Translations under genes and position numbers: made by a program
NCBI GenBank assembly: GCA_005879205.1
Contig: VBLD01000112.1
Location: 21,610-29,645 of the forward strand
DNA length: 8,036 nucleotides
Source of the DNA: Deltaproteobacteria bacterium
Lineage (GTDB): Bacteria > Desulfobacterota > Binatia > DP-6
Reading direction: 5' to 3'
The notes under the pieces: model-generated
Told to the model about the DNA's origin: nothing
The model's database searches: none
What the model saw: only the letters and a program-made list of their open reading frames with translations
Part shown: positions 1 to 6,130 of the stretch, one piece after another
Numbering within the stretch: the stretch's first letter is position 1
How the letters are laid out: every line of letters begins with the position of its first letter

Positions 1-106
1 GGATCTCGAACGCGGCGAGACGTTCCGCCGCGCCTTCCATCGTCTCCCAGTCGCTGTCGCTGCCCATCACGATACCGACCTGGGGCCGGCCGTCACGCGC
101 CGCCAT
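1..106 (-). CDS. purE: PurE, N5-carboxyaminoimidazole ribonucleotide mutase (5' part only)
   Basis: PurE moves the carboxylate of N5-CAIR to carbon 4 to give CAIR, a cytoplasmic step of de novo purine synthesis. Only the first 35 codons are present; the gene runs off the left edge. The start is ATG at 104-106. Residues 11-23 read GIVMGSDSDWETM, the N-terminal phosphate-binding signature of class I PurE. Ser16 and Asp19 fall at the same positions as the active-site residues of E. coli PurE, which supports this start. The start lies 14 bases inside the tail of purD (stop at 93-95), so the two are probably translationally coupled at the end of an alr-purH-purD-purE operon. With so little sequence, intactness cannot be judged. 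A free-standing purK partner is not visible here. Confidence 0.93.
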   Translation of the reverse strand, partial: MAARDGRPQVGIVMGSDSDWETMEGAAERLAAFEI

Positions 107-1378
107 GCTGACCATCCTTTCGCTCGCGAGCCAGGGCGCGATGCCCGATGTCGCGCCGGAAGTGCATGCCGGGCCAGCGGACGTAGTCGACCGCCGCATA
201 GGCCTCGGCCACCGCGGCACCGACGGTGTCGCCGAGGGCGGTCACGCCGAGCACGCGCCCGCCGTCGGTGACGAGCCGGCCATCGTCCATGCGGGTGCCG
301 GCGTGAAAAACCGTTCCCTGCGCCCAGCCGTCGAGGCGCTCGAGACCCTCGATCCGCCGCCCGCGCTCGACGGCCCCCGGGTAGCCCTCGGCGGCGAGCA
401 CGATGCAGACCGCGGTGCGCGGGTCCCACTCGATGGTCTCGCCCGCGAGCCGGCCCTCGCAGGTGCGCACCATGAGGTCCAGGAGGTCCGAGCGGAGTCG
501 GGCGAGGATGACCTCGGCTTCCGGGTCGCCGAAGCGCACTTCGGGCGGCCGTCCTGGAGCATCAAGCCGGCGTACAGCACGCCGACATAGGGCGTGCCCT
601 GCTTGGCGAGCGCCTGGACCACCGGCGCGACGACGTCCCGCATGATCTCGGCCTCGAGCGCCGGCGTCACGACGGCCGCTGGAGAATAGGCACCCATGCC
701 GCCGGTGTTGGGCCCCTGGTCGCCGTCGAGGACACGTTTGTGGTCCTGCGAGGTGGCGAGCGGCACGACGGTCGTGCCGTCCGAGAGCGCCATGAACGAG
801 ACCTCCTCGCCCTCGAGGAACTCCTCGACCACCACCTGGCTTCCGGCGTCGCCGAAGAGACGGCCCCGCATGAGCTCGTCGATCGCCTCCTCCGCCTCGG
901 CGGCCGTGCGGCAGATGAAGACGCCCTTGCCGCCGGCGAGGCCGTCGGCCTTGACGACGACGGGCGCGCCCACCTCGTTGACGTAGCGGACCGCATCGTC
1001 GGGATCGGCGAACACGCCGAAGAACGCGGTCGGCACGCGTGCGTGCCGGAGGAGGTCCTTCGTGAAGGCCTTGGAGCCCTCGAGGCGAGCCGCGGCGGCC
1101 GTGGGGCCGAAGGCGCGGAGCCCCGCGGTCGCGAAGCGATCGACGAGCCCCATGGTGAGCGGCAGCTCGGGCCCGACGACCGTCAGGTCGATCGCCTGCT
1201 CCTTGGCGAAGCGGAGCAGCTTGGACAGGTCGTCGGCCGCCACCGGCACGCACTCCGCCACCTGCGTGATGCCGGCGTTGCCGGGCGCGCAGTAGAGCGC
1301 CGTCAAGCGCGGGCTCTGCCGGAGCTTCCAGCAGAGCGCGTGCTCGCGCCCGCCGCCGCCGATCACGAGGACGCGCAT
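93..1378 (-). pseudogene. purD: PurD, phosphoribosylamine-glycine ligase (GAR synthetase), frameshifted by an apparent 16-base deletion
   Basis: PurD joins phosphoribosylamine to glycine using ATP, the second step of purine synthesis. Residues 1-280 are in one frame: the N-terminal VIGGGGREHAL motif (5-15), EGSKAFTK (100-107), the ATP-grasp loop KADGLAGGKG (143-152) and QDHKR..DGDQGPNTGGMGAYSP (211-232). After Lys280 (codon 541-539) the expected stretch Val-Leu-Glu-Phe-Asn is absent. The family continues as VRFGDPEAEVILARL in another frame from base 539 to the stop at 93-95 (148 codons). Adding 16 bases would restore a 433-residue protein, the normal family length. The lost Glu and Asn are the metal ligands of this ATP-grasp site. 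As written, translation leaves the PurD frame and stops at 242-244 (378 residues). The start ATG follows the purH stop by 6 bases, with GAGG overlapping that stop as a possible ribosome site. It may be a real mutation or an assembly fault. Confidence 0.92.
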
Positions 1379-1384
1379 GCCGCC

Positions 1385-2896
1385 TCAGTGCCGGAAGTGA
1401 CGCACGCCGGTGAAGACCATCGCCGCGCCGCGCGCGTCGGCGGCGCGGATGACCTCCTCGTCGCGCGTGCTGCCGCCCGGCTGGATGACGGCCGTGGCGC
1501 CCGCCTCGAGCGCCTCCTCGAGGCCGTCGGGGAAGGGGAAGAAGGCGTCGCTGCCCACCACCGATCCGTGGAGCGAGATGCCGAGCCGCTCGGCGCGGGC
1601 GCGGGCGGTACGCACGGGCTCGACGCGCGAGGTCTGGCCGCCGCCGAGCGCGAGCGTGCGGTCGGCGGTGGTGAAGGCGATGGCGTTCGACTTGACGTGC
1701 TTGACCACGCGCCAGGCGAAGGCGAGTGCCAGAAGCTCCTCGGGCGTCGGCCGCCTCCTGGTCACGACCCGCGCCTCGCGCGGGTCCTCGATCGCGGTGT
1801 CCTGGTCCTGGACCAACATACCGCGCACCACGCCGCGGACGGCGGGTGCGCGGACCTCGTCCGCCTCGGGGTGCCAGCGCACGAGCCTGCGCTGCCTCTT
1901 CCGTTTCAGCAGCTCGAGGGCGTCGGGCTCGAAGTCGGGAGCGATCAGGACCTCGGTGAAGATCTCGTCCACCGCCCAGGCCAGCGCAAGCGTCCACGGT
2001 CTGGTGGAGACGACGATCCCCCCGAAGGGCGACTCGGGGTCGGTTGCATAGGCGCGCTTCCAGGCCTCCAGCGGGTCGCCGCCGAGACCGACGCCGCACG
2101 GCGTGTTGTGCTTGAGGATGGCCACGGCCGCGTCCCGCCCGGCACGGAACTCCTCGGCGAGGGCGAGGGCGGCGTCGATGTCGACCACATTATTGTAGGA
2201 GAGCTCCTTGCCGTGCAGGGGCTCGGCGACCCGCAGGAAGTCGCCGTAGAGCGACGCCGCCTGGTGGGGGTTCTCGCCGTAGCGCATGTCGAGCGCCTTC
2301 GGCCCGCCCCGGTGGAACGACGCCCCGAAGCGCGCCCCGTCGTAGCACGCGGTCGCGCAGAAGACCTTCTGGGCGAGGCGGCGGTTGGTTTCGACGGAGA
2401 CGGTGCCGCCCGCGCCCCGGAGCTCCGCGAGCACGGGCTCGTAGTCGTCGGGATCGACGATGACCGTCACGTGCGCATGGTTCTTGGCGGCCGAGCGCAG
2501 CATCGAGGGGCCGCCGATGTCGATCTGCTCGATCGCGTCCTCGAGTGTGGTCCCCGGCCGGGCGACGGTCTCCCGGAAGGGATAGAGGTTCACGGCGACG
2601 AGGTCGATCGGCTCGATCGCGTGCGCGCGCATCTCCGCCACGTGGGCGGGAACGTCGCGGCGCCCGAGCAGCCCGCCGTGGATCTTCGGATGGAGCGTCT
2701 TCACGCGGCCGTCGAGCATCTCGGGAAAGCCCGTGTAGTCGCTCACCTGGGTGACGCACAGGCCCGCGTCGGCGAGGAGCTTGGCGGTGCCGCCCGTGGA
2801 CAGCAGCTCGACGCCGAGGTCCGCCAGGCCGCGCGCAAACTCGACCAGCCCGCGCTTGTCGCTGACGCTCAGGAGCGCGCGGCCGATCCTAGCCAT
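1385..2896 (-). CDS. purH: PurH, bifunctional AICAR transformylase / IMP cyclohydrolase
   Basis: PurH carries out the last two steps to IMP: formyl transfer from 10-formyl-THF to AICAR, then ring closure. It has 503 residues, slightly shorter than the usual 510-530. The N-terminal cyclohydrolase (MGS-like) domain, about 1-145, shows ALLSVSDK (8-15), LLSTGGTAK (31-39) and GRVKTLHPKIHGGLL (63-77). The C-terminal transformylase domain shows RYGENPHQ (205-212), the catalytic Lys-His in LKHNTPCGVG (261-270), SDAFFPF (449-455), QPGGSTRDEEVI (472-483) and the family-typical ending RHFRH. The ATG overlaps the end of alr by 8 bases, indicating coupled translation. One local oddity is Pro-Trp-Thr-Leu at 300-303, where the family has Pro-Val-Asp-like residues; this looks like a pair of cancelling one-base indels. 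Otherwise the protein looks intact and functional. Confidence 0.97.
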   Translation of the reverse strand: MARIGRALLSVSDKRGLVEFARGLADLGVELLSTGGTAKLLADAGLCVTQVSDYTGFPEMLDGRVKTLHPKIHGGLLGRRDVPAHVAEMRAHAIEPIDLVAVNLYPFRETVARPGTTLEDAIEQIDIGGPSMLRSAAKNHAHVTVIVDPDDYEPVLAELRGAGGTVSVETNRRLAQKVFCATACYDGARFGASFHRGGPKALDMRYGENPHQAASLYGDFLRVAEPLHGKELSYNNVVDIDAALALAEEFRAGRDAAVAILKHNTPCGVGLGGDPLEAWKRAYATDPESPFGGIVVSTRPWTLALAWAVDEIFTEVLIAPDFEPDALELLKRKRQRRLVRWHPEADEVRAPAVRGVVRGMLVQDQDTAIEDPREARVVTRRRPTPEELLALAFAWRVVKHVKSNAIAFTTADRTLALGGGQTSRVEPVRTARARAERLGISLHGSVVGSDAFFPFPDGLEEALEAGATAVIQPGGSTRDEEVIRAADARGAAMVFTGVRHFRH

Positions 2897-4028
2897 CGAA
2901 CTCTTCCACGTACACCCGCGGCACGCGCTTGCCCACCGAGGTCAGGACCTCGTAGGCGATGGTGTCCACCCAGCCGCCCACCTCGTCGGCCGCGATCGCG
3001 GCGCCGTCCTGGCTCCCGAACAGGACCACCGGCTCCCCGGCCTGGACGTCGCCGACGTCGGTCACGTCGACCATCGTCTGGTCCATGCAGACCCGGCCCG
3101 CGATCGGCGCGCGCCGACCCCGCACGAGCACCTGAGCGCGGTTGGACGCGAGCCGGTGGTATCCGTCGGCGTAGCCGAGCGGGAGGACGGCGATCGTGCT
3201 CGGCCGCGTAGCCACCCAGGTACCCGCGTAGCCGACCGGCGTCCCCGCAGCGACCCGCCGGGCCTGGGCGACGCGGGTCCGCAGACGCATGGCCGGCTCG
3301 AGACGCGCGCGCGACGCCAGGTGCCGGGCGGGGGCATAGCCGTAGAGCATGATCCCCGGCCGCACCATCGTGAAGTGGGCGGCCGGTGCGGAGAGCGTGG
3401 CGGCGCTGTTGGCGAGGTGTACCTCGGCCGGGCGCACGCCGGCGGCGGCGAGCGCCTCGACGGCCGCGCGAAAGCGCTCGATCTGGGCCCGCGCCGACGC
3501 CGTGTCGACCGCGTCGGCCGAGGCGAAGTGGGAGAAGACGCCGGCCATCCGGAGACCCGCGAGGCCGCGGATGGCGGCGCCGAAGCCCGCGACGTCCGCC
3601 GGGTCCAGGCCGAGCCGCGTCATGCCGGTCTCCACCTTGATATGGATGCCGACCGTGCCTCCCGCCGCCCGGGCCGCGGCCGCCAGCGCCTCGGCCGCCG
3701 CGCGCGTCCAGACCGCAACCTCGAGGTCGCCGGCGACGACGGCGCCCTCCTCGCCCGGAAAGGCACCACCGAGCACGACGACCGGGCCCCGGACGCCCGC
3801 CCGGCGGAGCTCCGCCCCCTCCTCGACCGTAGAGACGCCGAGCGCCGCGGCCCCGGCCTCGACGAAGGCGCGCGCCGCCGCGACCGCGCCGTGGCCGTAG
3901 CCGTCGGCCTTGACGACCGCGAGCACCTTCACGGCGGGACCGACGAGCTCCCGGGCGGCGCGGAGATTCGTGCGCAGCGCCCCGAGACTCACCTCGGCGA
4001 CCGTGGGTCTACCCTGGATGTCGTGCAT
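2889..4028 (-). CDS. alr: Alr, alanine racemase (PLP-dependent)
   Basis: Alanine racemase converts L-alanine to D-alanine for peptidoglycan. It has 379 residues, normal for the family. The N-terminal TIM barrel begins with RPTVAEVSLGALRTNL and carries the PLP lysine Lys40 in VVKADGYGHGA. ETGMTRLG (133-140) follows, with the PLP-tuning arginine Arg138, then HLANSAA (204-210) and RPGIMLYG (223-230). The C-terminal beta domain holds the second catalytic base Tyr267 (VGYAGTW), LGYADGY (284-290) and GRVCMDQTMVDVT (311-323), whose Cys-Met-Asp closes the active site. The start ATG gives the usual short lead before the family homology, although no good Shine-Dalgarno sequence precedes it. The stop overlaps the purH start, so this cell-wall gene heads a purine operon. 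The homologous lysine racemase subgroup is possible but I see nothing favouring it. Confidence 0.96.
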   Translation of the reverse strand: MHDIQGRPTVAEVSLGALRTNLRAARELVGPAVKVLAVVKADGYGHGAVAAARAFVEAGAAALGVSTVEEGAELRRAGVRGPVVVLGGAFPGEEGAVVAGDLEVAVWTRAAAEALAAAARAAGGTVGIHIKVETGMTRLGLDPADVAGFGAAIRGLAGLRMAGVFSHFASADAVDTASARAQIERFRAAVEALAAAGVRPAEVHLANSAATLSAPAAHFTMVRPGIMLYGYAPARHLASRARLEPAMRLRTRVAQARRVAAGTPVGYAGTWVATRPSTIAVLPLGYADGYHRLASNRAQVLVRGRRAPIAGRVCMDQTMVDVTDVGDVQAGEPVVLFGSQDGAAIAADEVGGWVDTIAYEVLTSVGKRVPRVYVEEFDG

Positions 4029-4043
4029 ACGGAGCGGGTCGGT

Positions 4044-4075
4044 AGAAATTTCTCGTTTATCAAATGGGCTGACAA
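4044..4075 (-). promoter_or_regulatory. Candidate promoter/operator region of the alr-pur operon
   Basis: This AT-rich island in an otherwise GC-rich window lies 16-47 bases upstream of the alr ATG. On the minus strand it has a -35-like TTGTCA (4075-4070), GATAAA (4061-4056) and a perfect 10-base palindrome AGAAATTTCT (4053-4044). No -10 box sits at ideal spacing: 17 bases after TTGTCA reads GAAATT, a 3/6 match. The palindrome could be an operator half or could simply come from the AT-rich melting region. Confidence 0.3.
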
Positions 4076-4111
4076 GGTGCGAGGGACGGCACGCGCAGGC
4101 GCCTTTTATCC

Positions 4112-4141
4112 TTGACGGCTAACGTGCCGCCGCGGTACCAG
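4112..4141 (+). promoter_or_regulatory. Candidate promoter of the secreted propeller-protein gene
   Basis: TTGACG (4112-4117, 5 of 6 to the -35 consensus) is followed after 18 bases by TACCAG (4136-4141, 3 of 6 to the -10). Transcription would begin near 4148, just ahead of the AGGGGG ribosome site. The -10 is poor, so this is tentative. Confidence 0.3.
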
Positions 4142-4152
4142 CCAGGTTGCGT

Positions 4153-4158
4153 CAGGGG
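4153..4158 (+). promoter_or_regulatory. Ribosome binding site that fixes the start at 4165
   Basis: AGGGGG lies 6 bases before ATG 4165. The in-frame TTG at 4147 has no comparable site and would put six extra residues in front of the signal peptide, so the ATG is preferred. Confidence 0.6.
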
Positions 4159-4164
4159 GCCACG

Positions 4165-5835
4165 ATGCACCTTGCTGCATGTCGTCTCCGCCTGTTGCTG
4201 CTCGTCGCTCTCACCGGGTACGCGCACGCGGCCGGCGCGACGACCTATACTTTGCTCCGGAGCTATCGCTATCCGGCCACGGTGAGTCTCGGCCGATCGG
4301 TGGCGGCCGTTGGCGGTACGATCGTCGGGGGCGCCCCCCTCCAAGCCGGCACCGAGGCAGGCGCCGTGTATGTGTTCGATCGCGCCACGGGAGCGCTGCT
4401 GCGGCGTCTGGCACCGCCGCAGTCCCCGGTCGCGGACTTCGGCAAGGCAGTCGCCGCCTTCGGAAGCAACCTGCTCGTTGGCGCGACGTACGCCAACGCC
4501 GCGTTCCTCTTCGACGGCACGACGGGCGCGCTCCTCCGGCAGTTCACCAACCCCGGCACGAGCAACCCTGCTTTCGGCTCGGCTGTGGCGGCAGACGGCA
4601 ACTACGTGCTGGTCGGTGCTGAGCAGGCGGTCTATCTCTTCGATGGGACGACCGGCGACTTGCTGCGGACGTTCTCCAGCGGGATATACGCGATTGCGGC
4701 GACGGGTGGGCAGCTTCTGGTCGGCGATCCGTTCACCCCGAATGGGACGGGTGCCGCCTACATCTTCGATGAAGCGACGGGAACCCTCCTCCGGACGTTG
4801 GTCAGCCCGGTGCCCCAGACGAATGAGTTCTTCGGGGGCGCGGTTGCCTGGGCCGGCACGAACGTCGTGGTTGGCGCCCCCGGCAACAATGTCGGAGCTA
4901 CTGATTCGGGGGCGGCCTACCTCTTCGATGGTACGACGGGGGCACTCCTTCACGCCTTCCTGAATCCGGTTCCCGTACAATACGCGTTCCTGGGGCAAGC
5001 CGTCGCAGCGCTCGGGAACGATATCCTGGTGGGGGGTAGCTATCCGGACGCGTCTCCCGGGACGGCATATCTCTTCGATGCCGGGAGCGGGATGCTCGTC
5101 CAGACGCTGGTCGCTCCCAACCCGATGCCCGGCGATCGGTTCGGTTTCTCGCTCGCCACGGCAGGCACCGATTTCCTCGTCGGAAGCCCGGATGCCCCGG
5201 CGCTCCACCTCTTCGACGCCTGCGGCAACGGTGTCATCGCCCCGCTCGAGCAATGTGATGACGGGAACCTCGCCGCCGGCGATGGGTGCTCGCCGACCTG
5301 CAAGCTCGAGCTGTGCGGACCGGCGCCCGCGACCGGCTGCCGCAAGCCGGCGCCGTCGAAGTCGTCCATCGTTTTCACCGACAACGCCGACAGCCGGCGG
5401 GACAAACTCGTCTGGAGGTGGACCCGCGGTGCCGCGACGGATCTCATGGCCTTCGGTGATCCCGTCAACGGGACGAGTTACGCCCTCTGCGTCTACGACA
5501 CTTCCGGTGCCTCGCAGCCCCTCCTCGGATTGGGCGCGCCCGGCGGCCAGACGTGCTCTTCGGCCCCGTGCTGGCGCGCGACGAACGGTTTCTCCTACCG
5601 AGACGGCGGGTTGACGCCGAGCGGTGTGTCCATCATCCGGCTCACGCCCGGCGCCGATGGGAGCGCGCGAATCACCCTCGTCGGGAGAGGCGCGAATCTG
5701 GGCCTTCCGCCCTTGCCGCTCATCCCCAAAGTGACCGTGCAGCTGCTGAACACGTCCACCAACGTCTGTTGGGAAGCTAGCTTCTCGACCCCCGCCCTGA
5801 ACACGTCGACGAAGTTCATCGCCAAGTCGGACTGA
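4165..5835 (+). CDS. Secreted seven-repeat beta-propeller protein with DUF4215-type Cys-rich module
   Basis: The gene encodes a 556-residue exported protein of unknown function. Residues 1-22 form a signal peptide: Arg7 and Arg9, a hydrophobic core LLLLVALTGYA, then Ala-His-Ala as a likely signal peptidase I site. Residues 42-351 hold seven degenerate repeats of the form FG.AVAA.G..LLVGA....GAAYLFDGTTGALLRTF, as in FG-GAP/integrin-alpha or PQQ-like propellers; seven copies fit a closed seven-bladed ring. Residues 353-384 (CGNGVIAPLEQCDDGN...GDGCSPTC) match the myxobacterial Cys-rich repeat, with Cys353, 364, 375 and 379. Residues 398-556 form a C-terminal domain with WRW (417-419), GDPVNGTSYALCVYD (431-445), PCW (468-470) and Cys535; I cannot name its family. 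Extracellular or surface binding is likely but the ligand is unknown. Its third codon positions are visibly less GC-biased than those of the flanking housekeeping genes. Confidence 0.88.
   Translation: MHLAACRLRLLLLVALTGYAHAAGATTYTLLRSYRYPATVSLGRSVAAVGGTIVGGAPLQAGTEAGAVYVFDRATGALLRRLAPPQSPVADFGKAVAAFGSNLLVGATYANAAFLFDGTTGALLRQFTNPGTSNPAFGSAVAADGNYVLVGAEQAVYLFDGTTGDLLRTFSSGIYAIAATGGQLLVGDPFTPNGTGAAYIFDEATGTLLRTLVSPVPQTNEFFGGAVAWAGTNVVVGAPGNNVGATDSGAAYLFDGTTGALLHAFLNPVPVQYAFLGQAVAALGNDILVGGSYPDASPGTAYLFDAGSGMLVQTLVAPNPMPGDRFGFSLATAGTDFLVGSPDAPALHLFDACGNGVIAPLEQCDDGNLAAGDGCSPTCKLELCGPAPATGCRKPAPSKSSIVFTDNADSRRDKLVWRWTRGAATDLMAFGDPVNGTSYALCVYDTSGASQPLLGLGAPGGQTCSSAPCWRATNGFSYRDGGLTPSGVSIIRLTPGADGSARITLVGRGANLGLPPLPLIPKVTVQLLNTSTNVCWEASFSTPALNTSTKFIAKSD
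4288..5217 (+). repeat. Seven degenerate propeller-blade repeats inside the secreted protein
   Basis: Blades cover roughly residues 42-82, 92-128, 137-171, 175-213, 223-266, 276-315 and 326-351. Each pairs a (F/L)G.(A/S)(V/L)A..G...LVG strand with an A.(Y/F/H)(L/I/V)FD...G.L(L/V) strand; blade 7 ends at LFDACGNG, where the Cys-rich module starts. The core LFDGTTG occurs in blades 2, 3 and 5 with closely related DNA, which suggests internal duplication. Blade 4 lacks the Phe-Gly opening (it reads YAIAATGG). Confidence 0.75.
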
Positions 5836-5887
5836 TCGCGAGGGCCTGAACGTTTCGCGACCGAGCGGCGGTCGACAACACCTGCGA

Positions 5888-5916
5888 TTGTCACGCGCCA
5901 GTCGAGCGGCTATCGT
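5888..5916 (+). promoter_or_regulatory. Candidate sigma70-type promoter of the thi cluster
   Basis: TTGTCA (5888-5893, 5 of 6) and TATCGT (5911-5916, 4 of 6) are separated by exactly 17 bases. Transcription would start near 5922-5925, at or just before the thiS start codon, implying a leaderless or nearly leaderless message. It lies between the secreted-protein stop (5835) and thiS. Confidence 0.45.
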
Positions 5917-5925
5917 CACCGAGGC

Positions 5926-6126
5926 GTGCAGGTGGTCGTGAACGACGAGCCGAGAGAGCTGTCAGAGGGCGCCACCGTCGCCGAGCTCGTCGCCGGGCTC
6001 GGCCTCGGGCCGCGGCGGATCGCGGTCGAGCTGAACCGCGCCGTCGTGCCGCGCGCGAGCTACGCGGCGACCGTGCTTCGCGACGGGGACGCCGTCGAGG
6101 TCATCCACTTCGTGGGGGGCGGCTGA
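5926..6126 (+). CDS. thiS: ThiS, sulfur-carrier protein for thiazole synthesis
   Basis: ThiS is a small ubiquitin-like protein whose C-terminal glycine is adenylated and converted to a thiocarboxylate, which supplies sulfur to ThiG. The ORF has 66 residues, the usual size. It opens with MQVVVNDEPRELSEGATVAELV, like E. coli ThiS (MQILFND), has LGLGPRRIAVELNRAVVPR in the middle, and ends DGDAVEVIHFVGGG with the required terminal Gly-Gly. The GTG at 5926 preserves the full first beta strand. GAGG at 5921-5924 is too close to serve it but would suit the in-frame GTG at 5932 (7-base spacing), so the start is uncertain by two codons. thiG begins 4 bases after the stop. No ThiF-type adenylating enzyme is encoded in this window. 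Confidence 0.93.
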   Translation: MQVVVNDEPRELSEGATVAELVAGLGLGPRRIAVELNRAVVPRASYAATVLRDGDAVEVIHFVGGG

Positions 6127-6130
6127 GCGC

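Noticed and set aside
530..550. Programmed ribosomal frameshifting in purD.
   Set aside because: A slip of one base could restore the frame but not the five missing family residues, and no slippery heptamer is present. Deletion or assembly error fits better.
93..2099. A 668-codon minus-strand frame spanning purH and purD, considered as a fusion protein.
   Set aside because: Only its last 148 codons (539-96) are real PurD sequence. The upstream part is out of frame with both purH and purD and shows no family motifs.
740..3211. An 823-codon open frame on the plus strand opposite purD, purH and alr.
   Set aside because: The composition is typical of the antisense of GC-rich genes. The opposite strand encodes three unmistakable enzymes.
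4147..4164. TTG at 4147 as the start of the secreted protein.
   Set aside because: It would put Met-Arg-Gln-Gly-Ala-Thr before the signal peptide and it lacks a ribosome site. ATG 4165 has AGGGGG 6 bases upstream.
5836..5860. A hairpin from two TCGCGA copies (5836-5841 and 5855-5860) right after the secreted-protein stop, considered as a terminator.
   Set aside because: The stem is only 6 base pairs with a 13-base loop and no T tract follows. TCGCGA is itself palindromic, so the pairing is not specific.
5874..5893. GACAA...TTGTC inverted repeat upstream of thiS as an operator or terminator.
   Set aside because: It has a 5-base stem only, no T tract, and overlaps the proposed -35 element. 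Chance is the simpler explanation.
4060..5919. A 619-codon open frame on the minus strand covering the whole secreted-protein gene and both flanks.
   Set aside because: Its translation is low-complexity Arg/Gly/Glu-rich with no recognisable motif, while the plus strand has a signal peptide, repeats and Cys module. It is a GC-rich antisense shadow.
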